Positions 49,870 through 61,265 of a stretch of DNA of 64,000 nt are shown in pieces; the first letter of the stretch is position 1; each line of letters opens with the position of its first letter. The position numbers and the translations under genes are program-made. Source of the stretch: Rotaria sp. Silwood1 (Eukaryota; Rotifera; Eurotatoria; Philodinida; Philodinidae); assembly GCA_905250075.1 (NCBI GenBank), contig CAJNOP010000021.1:1002363-1066362 (forward strand), written 5' to 3'. The notes beneath the pieces are model-generated. The model searched no databases. It was not told the DNA's origin and saw only the letters and a program-made list of their open reading frames with translations.

Positions 49870-52800
49870 ATGACACAGGAATATACAGAAAAACAAATTG
49901 AAGGACTTCGAAAAATTCAACGACTATGGCGTCGCTATATTGTATATGAATAAATCCTTTTATGTCTCACAAAAAAGCTTGTTTTTTTTATTGTTTAGGA
50001 TGTGCAAGTGTTTCGTTTCTATCGTGATCTAATTCATTTTCATAATAATGGTGATCCACAAATTTTAATGCGTACAATAAATCCAACAGAATCAAAATAC
50101 ATAGATTCGGCAGCTGGTGTTCGTATACGTTTTCGTTTAGCTGGCGAACGTTTTCCACCGACAATTTATTATAAAATTTTTACAAATAGACCTGTTCAAG
50201 ATATATGTGCTAATGCTCCAAGAGATTATACTCGTCCTTATTTAAGATTAAAAAGTGCAGTTGATTCGAATAATAAATTAAATCGTTTTCCACAACAAGG
50301 TTTGTATTCTTGAAATCTTCGGCATTTTTGTTTTAATGTTGTTATTATAAATTTAATAATTGTCATAGATCAAGAAGGATGGTATCGTCGAATAGAAAAT
50401 AATGGTTGGAGACCAGTTGCTTATACACATTTATTACAAGTTAATATGGATCAATATTTTGGTTCATATGATTCAAAAAAACCTATCCCATTTTCACATT
50501 CAAAAGTACGAGGCAATGAAGCTTTCATTTTCTGAAATGTAATGTTTACCGATCTTTGTTTTATTCTTAGTAGATGCAGCGACGACAAGATGTTGAACAA
50601 AGGCGAAAACAAAAAAAATTAGAATGGCTTAAAAAAATGTATGATATATTGTTTTGCGTCGCTGTCCTATTTTTTAATAATATCGATTTCAATAGGTATA
50701 AAGCTGGTATGCTTAACGCCGATAAAAACGATGAACTGAAAGAGAATGAAAATGAAAAAGAAATGTCTCGACTTATCAATGAAACAACAACAAGTATATT
50801 AAGAATATATAATGCATATGGTGCAGAAGCTGTTGAAGATTGGGAAGTTAATGAATTACTTGAATGGACACATAATCTTAATTATGATGAATATTTACTT
50901 GATTGGAGAACAATTGGTACAAGTGGTTCATCGAATATTATTTTTGGTATGTAATTTAAAGTCTAATATTCTGACTAATTTTAAGTAAACAATAATTAAT
51001 AATTGAATAGAATTGTGACAATAGAATTCTTTCTTGAACGCCCATACATTTCATTTAAATAATTCATTATTATCAAAGATCACATGACACAACTTTTACA
51101 TGAAGGATCTATAGGAATGACTTTTTTTTCTTTTTATTCAAAGCTTATTCGTTGTAATGATCGAGTAAGAAAAGTAATAATCAAAAATATGACAGCAATA
51201 ATGCAACAAAGAAAAATCTTCACTTGTTTTGAAATGCAGTGCTACCACCTTTTCTGCTATTTTTCTGTCCCTTTTGCATTTTAAACTTTCATCATTTGAA
51301 TTATCCACTCTTACACTAACTCATCTGCTTAAAAATGTCAGAAAAAGTGCTATAAACCTTTATTAGAATAGTTTTCTCATTCTTATACTATATTTAAGGA
51401 TAACATATATTTTCTACGATTACGAAAAGTGCTATTTTAATTTTATTTTTAATTTTTATTTCTTTACCTATCTTGGCCTTTTGTGCTGCTACGATTATAT
51501 AGTTCGCAAAGGAATTGACTACAATGATATAAATATACCTTGTTTGTTGATTTTGTAATTTTTTAACGTAATTTTGAAAAGAATTTCGTGTTAACACAAT
51601 AGTCGGAGATATTTTTAATGATTAGATTTCAAGGTTAAACCTTAAACGATTCAATAATTATTTTTTGCCTCAAGAAAAGACATCAATTAGTATAGTTATT
51701 TTAAGCTTCAAAACTTCTGGTGCTTAATTTCTCTTTAATATGTATATTCGAAATCAAATTAATTGAATTCAATCGATCGCATAATCACTATCAAAGACTA
51801 TTTTAAAATAAAAATATATGCTTCTAAGTTTTCATTTTATATCATAAATAATCATGCAATAACAAATTCCTAAATCATTTTTTGCTCATATCCAAATAAA
51901 TTACAATAGCCCAATTTTCAATTAGAAATTGAGATCTAGTCATTAAAAGTAACTTCTATAATTGTCATTAGCGGTTACTCTGTTGTTTAAACTTAATTAT
52001 ATCGTAAGGCAAGTTTTAAGTACTGCGGGCCGAACTTTTTCTTGTTCCGAATCTCATTTGTCTAGTAAAATCTCGTTGGACCAATCAATGATAACGTGGT
52101 TAACCGTGCACACTACAATAGCCAACTTCACTTGCTTAGTTACCATGGCAAATTCACCATCTTTTCGATACCAAACCAACATTTCGAAATGAGAAAAAAT
52201 TTGCCGAAATTGTAAGAATGTAATGAGTACACATCTGAAATCTAGTGTTTAAAAATTCGATTCCGTTTGGAGGCTATTAAAATGTTAGAAAATAATCGTT
52301 CACAGTTGAAATTTTCCTTATATGGTAATAATTGGTTGAGTGAAGATAGCTCAATCGAACTGAAGTCCATAAGGCTTTCCTCTATGAAAGTCTAAAATTT
52401 AGAAATAGCAGACGTCATATAGAATCGCATTCTGACATTTTTCGAACTCGTGTAGGTAGTTGTCCTTTCTACTCGGGGTTTACTCGAGTGGCAGTCTAGT
52501 TCTTTTTTTTGTTATTTATCTAAATATTAAGATACTTGTATGAAATAAAAAAATTTAAAGTATACAAAGCGTTTTGATATAAGGATTAAAAAGAAAATTC
52601 GGAACATTCGTGTTTTCTAAATTGTCGCGTCCTGCGGGATGAGACAAACAGAATTCTTCGGGATTGGAGACTGTGTCGCATGACTTTAATAAAGATTCTA
52701 CAGGATAAAGCAGATCAAGGATTAGAAAATTTTTCTCAGTTAACATACATGGTACGAAAAGAGACATGTAAATTATATTTAACTATGACCATAGCAAACC

Positions 52801-53245
52801 AAAACTTATTGAAAGTTATGAGTAGTAGACCATTAAAACAAAATATGGTAAATCATTCTAAGCGATTAAAAATGGGTATAAAAACTGTCTCACTATAGTA
52901 CCATGAAAAAAAATGCTTTTCTCTTTTTAAACATTACAAGCTGGAAACATTGTTCACATGATACAAATTCAGTTTTTTTTTACAGATAATTATTAAGCTG
53001 AAATAAACAAAAAAATTGTTTTTTGTTTTTCTTCTTTATTAGATAAATCTGTTCGATATCAACAAATTCGTGATATTGATGATCGAACAAACTCAAGTTT
53101 AACTGAATCAAGACATGTATCAATGCAAGCAAATGTACCAACTAATGGTTCATTACGTATTTTACCTATGGTCGAAGGTGAACCAAGTTTTGAACGTGCA
53201 ACAACAACTGCTCTTTCTCAACCGGATAGTGAGCATAAAACATGA
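49870..53245 (+). CDS. C11orf65/MFI-like protein with IQ motif
   Basis: Six exons (49870-49941, 49999-50299, 50369-50505, 50574-50638, 50696-50946, 53043-53245) join in phase to 342 residues. The N-terminus has an IQ-like motif (LRKIQRLWRRYI), a likely calmodulin site. Then come the family blocks VFRFYRDLIHFHNNGDPQ, SAAGVRIRFRLAGERFPP, YYKIFTNRPVQDICANAPRD and GWYRRIENNGWRPV, which match vertebrate C11orf65 as I remember it. The human protein has been described as a mitochondrial fission regulator inhibitor (MFI); its role here is unknown. The second half is charged and low in recognisable domains. Intron 5 (50947-53042) is about 2.1 kb against under 100 bases for the others. It carries short open frames at 51962-52192 and 52555-52767 that I could not identify. 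The gene converges with the Fuseless-like gene 110 bases downstream. Confidence 0.85.
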
Positions 53246-53355
53246 GTTTAAAAAAAACAACACAATCTTGTAGATATATTTATATAAATATATTTATAAC
53301 AAAAAAAAAAGAAAACAAAAGTCTAATAATCTCTTCTTTCTTTTGTTTTGTTTTA

Positions 53356-54712
53356 TTAGAGAAGTGTAACAGTATACGGTTCATTCCTTGTATTTTTACT
53401 TGAATTTGATGATATATCATCGGATTTTTTCATTTGATTAAACCATTGAACTAAATAACTATTCGGATAATCAGGAAATAGATTATAAGGATCAGACATA
53501 TGTGACATAGGACCATTAATAGATGATGCAGTTTTTAAAAGACTTAAAATGAAAAATGATATAAACATACATAGTATATAAAATAAATAAGGAGATTTTA
53601 ATGCTAATGTCATTGTAGCAATATATGTATCAAATAAAAGCCAAAAACCTCTCCATAATAGAACACATGTAAAAAAAGCAGTTAGATGACGAATATTATG
53701 TATTAAAGGTAGATAATTAAAATAGGAGAATATTGGTTGTTCACAAACTTTACTTGTATAAGATTGAGTATACATTAGTAAAAAATATAATGGATAACCA
53801 AGAAATAGACTTGAAATAGCTGACATAAAAGGATTTTTTGGAAAAAGAAAAACATCAAGTAATGTGTAAGAACCACGCCATGCTAAGATAGATAAAAGTG
53901 ATATGACATATTCATAAAAAATATAATTAAGAAAATGAGAAAGACATTCATTTATCTAAAATAAGAAAAGAATTAGGCTTTGTTTTTTTGTTTTCGTTTT
54001 TTAAATAAATCAAATCAATTACGTTTTCTGTTAAAAATGGTGATCCAATTCGAATATTATATTCAATTGAATCATAACTAAGTATAAATGGAGCACAGAC
54101 AAGATCACATGGATGTCCCATTAAAGCAATAACAGCAAATAGAGCAACTATACTAACTACAAGCATAAGTAGCCAGTCAGCTGGTGTATAACGATCCCAT
54201 ATTGTCCACATTGATACCCATTGTATTATGTAAGTTGTAGCAGTAATAAAAGTATGACATTGTACAATCATAGAAATAAATAATTTTGTTTTTTGTTTTT
54301 GAAGATAATCATATAGATTATCTTGATTTAAATAGATAAAAATAAAGATCAATTGAGCCAAGATATAGAGCATAAGTAATACTATCCCATGTTTACCAAT
54401 AGGAGTATCAAGCCAGACAACCATAAAATTCCATCCGGCTTGCCAAAAAAGTATTAATAATGGAAAAATAAAAAATCCAGCAATAATAGGTTGACATATA
54501 AAAAATATTGTACGTCGTATACCGGTTCGAATGATGACATTACATTGATCTGATGAACCAACATGTTCATTAGAAGGACTAGTTGTATCTCGAGGTGAAA
54601 TAAATCTATCGAGTAAAGCAATTGTTATTTCAGTGTTAGTTCGAGAACGAAATTCAAAAAGAGACTGTGCCCGTGGACGAATACGGCTATTACAAATAGT
54701 TAATTCATTCAT
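53356..54712 (-). CDS. Multipass membrane protein, Fuseless-like
   Basis: Two exons (54712-54023, 53955-53356) join in phase to 429 residues with about eight hydrophobic segments. A hydrophilic N-terminus of about 65 residues is followed by FFICQPIIAGFFIFPLLILF and AGWNFMVVWLDT. The second half has two related WRG motifs (AWRGSYTLLDVFLF and LLWRGFWLLFDTYI), each in a membrane segment and followed by Asp. Repeated WRG...D segments in an eight-pass protein resemble the Fuseless family. In the fly, Fuseless is needed for presynaptic calcium channel function; I infer the assignment from topology and motif only. The tail is Ser/Asn-rich and cytoplasmic. I rejected an upstream TTG at 54718 as start in favour of ATG at 54712. 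Another uncharacterised multipass family is the alternative. Confidence 0.65.
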
Positions 54713-54869
54713 TATCAAATCTCAATAACCAACATGCCTATAAATATTAAAAACATGATGCAGATATTCAATTTTTCATAAAAATCTTTAAAGTACAGTA
54801 GTAAACAAAATTCCTCGTACGATTTTGTTTTAAGTATAACTTCATTAAAAATCGTTCTTTTGATCCACA

Positions 54870-56320
54870 TTGTGTACCAATCGTACAGGCATTATCTACA
54901 GTATATCTACACTAACAACTCAACTGCTGAGAAAGTTGATTCAGTAGTAGGCCGATGTAGCTAACATTGAGGAGGGATCGCGATTTTTCGCAAATACAAA
55001 ATATCTTTCTTCTAACACCATGCAATAAAAGAATTTCAGCTCTCCTGAAAAAAAATTAAAAGTTTTTCATGATTGTGAAAGTGTTACAATGTTTTCGGTC
55101 GGGTGACAGCTAAGTTGAATTTTACTTAAGATGGACTTGAAATAGTGCGAAGTAACCACTTTTCGTCAACAAAGTTTATTTTTTTCAGAACATGTTCCAA
55201 CAAAAGAATTAATATCCACGAATAGGATAAGTCACAGGTTACACTTTGGCAAAGGAATCTTTCTAAAAGAAAGCTTTCTATGAAGTAACTTGATACTTTA
55301 CAGTAGATGTATATCTACAGAAGGAATTTTTTTTAAATTACGCGGTACTAAACGATTGGAAAAGCATTTCTGCAGCTGATTTTCAAGATTACCGCTTAGC
55401 TGAGAACATTCTTATAATAATTTAATAGCGTGGCTCAAAAAAAAACATCTCTTCATGTAAATACAGATCTACCATAAAGTAGGCAAGCGGATTCATAGAT
55501 AGCTTTCTTTTGAAAAATTTTTTTGCCAATACGTAGCTCATATTTTTTTCTATTCGTTCGGGCGGGCTCTATTTTTTTTAAACATTTTCGCAGCCAAAAA
55601 TAATATTCGTTGATGAAATAGTGAGTACTTCGGACTGTTATAAGATCACTTCAAATATGACTCAAGTTGGTAGTAGTAAGAGTACCGAATCGAGTCAATT
55701 TAGAGATCCACTAAATTTTTTGCCAAAAATGCAGGTTTAACCTATGAACTATTTGTAAGAGTAGGTTTCGTGTTCTGATATTTACTGTACAAATTGATGC
55801 ACGTAGAAGATTTCAACAATGTTTTATAGAAGCATCCAGATACGAAACAAAGTCTAAGTCAAATTCTACTCTAACTTTCTTTCATTTCCACAGGCGTTGA
55901 TAAGACGTCGTTGGAACCTTCACAACACATCAATTTGTAGAGTAAATATCAGAGCACAAAACATACTGCTTAAAAATAGTTCATGTGTTAAATTGAATTG
56001 TCGACAGAAAATTTAGTTGACGCTAAAATTGATTTTCTACAGGAATTTAGCGATGGTCCAATTGAGGAAAGTTGTTGCTGTGCCTCTTCAATCGTGGAAA
56101 CCGTCTATTAGTTTTTAGAAGACTTGAAGTTCTCTTATTGTATTTTGTTAGAAAAAAAATATTTTCCCTTGCAACAAATCGCAACTCACATTCCTTCAAA
56201 ACGTTGGTTGCTTCTGACTACTGTCAACTCAAATTTCTGAACTAAGTTTTTTATGTCAATATATTATAGATGATGATTGTACCATTGGCAAAAGCCTCGT
56301 GTCAAAATTTACCTTTTTCG
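54870..56320. repeat. Foldback element 4, large and decayed
   Basis: Two paired blocks show the inverted structure. Sequence at about 54930-55083 is the diverged reverse complement of about 56085-56245, and 55705-55825 of about 55905-56040 (for example CTGATATTTACTGTACAAATTGATG against its partner CTGATATTTACTCTACAAATTGATG). The left arm carries about 500 extra bases (55130-55640). No coding capacity. Outer limits are approximate. It fills most of the space between the divergently oriented Fuseless-like and CCDC96 genes. Confidence 0.72.
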
Positions 56321-56957
56321 ATGAGGCTACACGAAAAACAAAATTGTTTGAAAAACTTTGTTCACCATGGTATCCTTAAAAAAAGTATTTTTTATGTCTA
56401 TTAGAAATCAATCATCTTGTTTTGATCATGATCCTCATATATTGCAATAACAGTCATCATTCTACTTACATTTGTAAGAATTGTTTCTTTTTGTTTATTG
56501 ATTAATGCCCGCTGTAAAATATTAAGTTTGTTCTTATCTTGACTGTATTATTCAAAACTAGTAAAAGATGACGTTGTTTGAGTATAATTTATTTTCTATG
56601 CACGAATACAAGAAGGGCATCCAATATTGATTCTGTGTTTTTTTGGAATGAAAAGCCTGCATGGATAGAACAGAAAGAAAGAGACACCCGTTTTTGGTTC
56701 TCGTCGATTGACAGATAAGTGCAAAAGTAAAAGAAACAATATATATTTTTGCATTAAAAAAATATAATTACACAGACAAAAAAAGAAAAGAATGTTACTG
56801 TGATTCATGTTGTCAACTAACTCTAACAAATACAATATCTTCTTTTGTTAATGACTATTGAATTTTGAATTACAAAATGCTAATGAAATAAAGGAAAAAC
56901 AAAATATAAACTTTTATGCGTACTGTCAATAAATTTCTTGTTTGTAGATTTTTTAAA
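56321..56957. other. Upstream region of CCDC96 gene
   Basis: No gene recognised. TTTGTAG ends at 56947, just 10 bases before the ATG, and resembles a 3' splice site. It could end a 5' UTR intron or be a trans-splice acceptor. Confidence 0.45.
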
Positions 56958-59900
56958 ATGCATCAACCACCAACTATTCCCGAAGGTGATGAAGAAAATG
57001 AAGGAATTGAACAAGTCACTGAAGGAACTCGTTTTCCACATTCGGGTGCGCAACAACAACCACCACCGATTCATGATACAACAACAACGGCTGCTGAATT
57101 ACAAGTACGTGAGGATGAAGGTGTTGGTTATGGAGAAACACCAATACTAGAAAGTGAAATAATTGCTGTTAGTGATAATGTAACAACAGAAGGAGAACAA
57201 CAAGCTGAAAATGAAGAACCATCATCTGTTGAAAAACCTATTACTGATGATGAAGCTGAAGTTGGTGCACAACCAGCAAGTGATGCAGAAAATGAAATAC
57301 AAGGACAACTGGATGAAGAAGGAACTTTAGCAGGTATTAAAGAAGAAGAAGGTGCGATCGACGAATCAGCAACAATATCTGATGCTGAAAAACCTTTAAC
57401 AACAGTTGCTGAATCACCTATACCACCAGCAGATGAATCATTAATTGCTACTCCACATGTATCAACCGATGAAAATATTAAACCAGATGAAATAACACCT
57501 GTCAGTAATGAGTTTAGTATTTTGATAAATGATATCACTGTGTGTTTTATTTATTTTTTTTAATGCGTAGACATCTTATGATGATCAACGTCGATCAGCT
57601 AAATCTGGTCGAGATCGTTCAGCTAAAAGTCAAAGAGAAACACAACAAGTGTATGTTATTGAATTATTCTGTGCATTAGGAAAAAAAACAATAAATTTCT
57701 TTCTTTAGAGATTTTGAAAAATTAGAACAAGAAGAAGAACATGATGTAGTTCATGAAGAACCTGAAATACGAATAAGTCGTGAAGAACTTTTAGCTCATT
57801 ATCAAGTTTGTTCATTTCAATTGTAAAAAATTAAATCTTATTCTTTATTTTAAAAGGCTGCTGAAACTGAACGTGATCGTTTAAAAAGTATTAATTTAGC
57901 ATTACAACAACGTTTAGCTGATTATTTACATAAACGAAAAGTATTTTATCACAAAAACAAAATGATAAATTTTCTACTAATATTTACAATTCATAGGGTA
58001 CTGATGATTTACCAGCATTCAATCAAAGCAATGAACGTTTAATGCTTGAACAACAACAACGTTATCAAAAATATCTAAGTGAAATTGAAACATTACAAGA
58101 TCATATAAAACATGATCAAATTGAATATGAATCAAAACGAAATAATTATGAACAACAAATTCAAAAGAAAAAAGAACATGTTGAACAATTAAAAGCTGAT
58201 TATGTTAAATTAGTTCGAGAGATTGCATCAAAAGCTGTTTTTGCTCGTAGTGGAAAATCTATTTCAAATCAGGTATTTAATTATATAATTGAAATAATTC
58301 AGTGAACTTTTGTGTAAATTTTGATATAACTTTTAATACAGGGTTGGCGCTCACCGCCAAGAAATTTTTCTCTTGTGGGTATTTTTATCCTTAACTTATA
58401 ATCATTATCCTTCTTATAGATCTTTGCAGTGCTTGACTCTTTCTAAATCAATTTATATTTTACTTGGAACACTAAATTAGTATATTTGTTTTTTTTCTAG
58501 GAAGTGGAAAATTATTTAACATTATTAAGAGAAAAAGAAGAAGAATTAATTAAAGTATGATAGATTTATATGATTTATATTTAGATTGAATGAGAAAAAC
58601 AATTTTCATTCTTGTTTTATTAGACACGTCATGACAATATTCGTTTAAAAAATCAATTAAAAAAACGTGAATTACAATTAAAAGCTAAAGAAGAATTAGC
58701 TGAAGGTCTTCATATGATTGATTTCGAACAATTAAAAATTGAAAATCAAACATATAGTGAAAAAATTGAAGAAAGAAATGAAGTAAATCAATTGCTTGAA
58801 AATTTTATTTATTTTAATATTATTTCTATTTTGAAAAAAAAAAACAAAGGAATTAATGAAACTTCGTAAAAAAATTAGTACAACTGTTCAAATTCTTAGT
58901 CATATTAAAGAAAAACTTAATTTTGTTAATGAACAACGTATTCAAGCAGCAGAAATACTTGAAGCTAAAGAAAAAGAAGTCAAACAGGTATATATATATG
59001 TGTATAGTTAGTTTTTGATTAACATGTTTTAAGTTGAAATAGGGTTTCTCGTTAAAGTACATTTTACATTGTCAATATTTGAAAACATTTATTTTCTCGG
59101 TATAAAATATAATGACAAACAATTATTATTACACAATACTGACAGAATCGAGGCCATTTCTGCTTCAGACAAATTTCTAATAGATATTTTATTCTACAAA
59201 ATACAGTTTACTATATTAGCTAAAATAACGAAAATGTAATTTGTTGAAAGATTTTCTGTATTGTCTTAAAATACAAATGATTTAAGAATAAGGAAATGAA
59301 TATATTGAGATCGTTAGATTTGTCAATGGTAAAATATTAAAACTAAAGAATATTTTTACTGATCAATTCTAAAAAAGAGGTTTCATATAAAATTATGACT
59401 TGATGTATATTCATTGATTAATAGAATTAATAGAATTCAATTTGAAAGGTTTTTTTTACATTTTGAGTGCTTTAGTGACATGAAAAATAAATCAAAGGTA
59501 TTTAACGAGATTTTTATTCTACTTGTTTCTTTTTTAGCTTGAGATATCCATTAAAAATTGACTGACAGATAATGATTTATGAGACTTTTGTATTCAACTT
59601 AAGTTTTGGTATTCTTATATTTGTCCTTAGTAGAAGATTATTGCAGTCGTATTCAAACTAAATGATTAATAATCTAGGCATGAAATTTGAACATCTAATT
59701 TGTATTTATTTACGAAGAAAACTTCGGAACTTGAAAATCGCTTTTTGAGTTCGGATTCTATGCATAAGATAGGCTTCAATGATATTATTAAGTCTCAAAA
59801 AGATAAGAGTCCCTAAGCCGTCCCTACAAAATTATAGCCATTGTATTGAAATTTAAATGCATAGCACGTATGTAGGAAAGAACCGAATGAAAATATTTTG

Positions 59901-61139
59901 GTTTGAAATTATCAGAACATTCTGGTAACATAGAATTCTATGTATGTGCTAAATTTCAGGTCGAAATATTTTCATTTGATTCTTTTGTACATACCCCACT
60001 GTAGGCTAAAGTTTTTTAATAGAACAGCTATTAATTTGGAGAAAAGGTCTAGAGTTTTCATCCTTTTGGAATTTTAATACCTCATTAGGATTTATCTCAT
60101 GTCTGGAGTTCGAAGTCAACAACGATTTTCAAGTTGAGCAGGCTACTTTGTTAAAACTAAAGATATGCACGACTGAATATTCTTTGTTTCGGTTTCATTG
60201 TAAGAAAATTAAACTATAGCGCAAAAGTCTGAGCACAAAATATTCGTTCAGTTTCCGGCTACTAAAACAAAACTGGTTAGAAACAGAATTTTAAATATTT
60301 TCGAATATATGTTAAGACTTTCTTTCTGATGTTAGTTTGAACAACTATAAATGAATTTTGTGAAAAAGTCCCAAATCATCTCTGTACCAAGGAAAATAAC
60401 AGTTTTGGTCCAGTGCTTAGTGTGTGTTTGTGAACATAATCAGCTCCAGAACCGTAGAGTCCTGACTGTGCTACAAATTCAGATCTTATAATAAGCGAAA
60501 CCTCATTCCACTAAAGTACTAGTTTCTATGGAGATTACTATTTCATAAGCTGTTTTTGAAAAATACAAAACCTTTAAAATATGTCGTGCAAAAGTAATTA
60601 TTACGCTTTGTTCTACAAAGTTGAACCATGAAATTCGGTTTCACATTTTGAACTTGATAGATTTCAATCGAAAAACAAAATTGATCAAAACAATATTCTG
60701 TAAGATAATTTCCTTGAACTTTTTGAAACAATTTGATGGTAGTTGTCTACTTTAGAACAGAAGGAAATTCTGAACATATATTCAGAATTAGTGGAAAAGT
60801 TTGTTTCTAAGTGGTTATTTTTACGAGGTCGAAAAATTAGTTAATATTTAGAATAAAGAGAGGAATTTAGAAATGATATGTTTTATTTAAAATCTTTCTT
60901 TCGAATAGAGACGTGATGAACTATCAACAATAAAACGTCGCCGTGATCGTTTAAGACAAGAAAATCAATCATTAAAACAAACATCTGGTCTTATTGGTAA
61001 TGAACAATTATTACGTGATTATGAAGAACGTTATGATGAAATCGGCAACTGTACGGATAAATTAGAAAATTTGAAAAAACGTCACGCAGAAATAACACTA
61101 ATGTGTAAAGTATTAAAGAAAAAAATTTCTAAGGTTTAA
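56958..61139 (+). CDS. CCDC96: CCDC96/CFAP184-like ciliary coiled-coil protein
   Basis: Ten exons (56958-57500, 57571-57650, 57709-57805, 57857-57940, 57997-58272, 58342-58374, 58501-58554, 58624-58782, 58850-58987, 60909-61139) join in phase to 564 residues. The exon 1 end is uncertain: GTCAGT at 57501 or GTGTGT at 57540 both keep frame, the second adding 13 residues. The first third is acidic and disordered. After EIRISREELLAHYQ the protein is almost wholly coiled coil. The signature IDFEQLKIENQTYSEKIEER followed by NEELMKLRKKI is the CCDC113/CCDC96 domain; the acidic N-terminus favours CCDC96. That protein sits on motile cilia axonemes with CCDC113 and helps connect radial spokes and dynein regulators. 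Exons 6 and 7 are only 33 and 54 bases; intron 9 (1.9 kb) holds a foldback repeat. It converges with SREBP 126 bases away. Confidence 0.9.
59730..60137. repeat. Foldback element 5, decayed, in CCDC96 intron 9
   Basis: The outer ends pair as CTTGAAAATCG at 59730-59740 with its complement near 60127-60137. Inward, GAATGAAAATATTTTGG pairs with the complement of CGAAATATTTTCATTTG. The centre is the palindrome CATAGAATTCTATG near 59930. Identity is low, so the element is old. It accounts for part of this intron's unusual length. Confidence 0.68.
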
Positions 61140-61265
61140 ATAATATATTTTTTCAACATACAATAAAAGCCGTGTTTTTTTTCTTTCTCTTTACTTTTTT
61201 TCTCCTTTTAATACAACCATCGATACCATAAAAAGAAATAGTATGTTTGTACAAGTTAAAAATAT

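Noticed and set aside
57128-57538. 136-codon minus-strand Ser-rich frame
   Set aside because: Antisense shadow of the acidic first exon of CCDC96.
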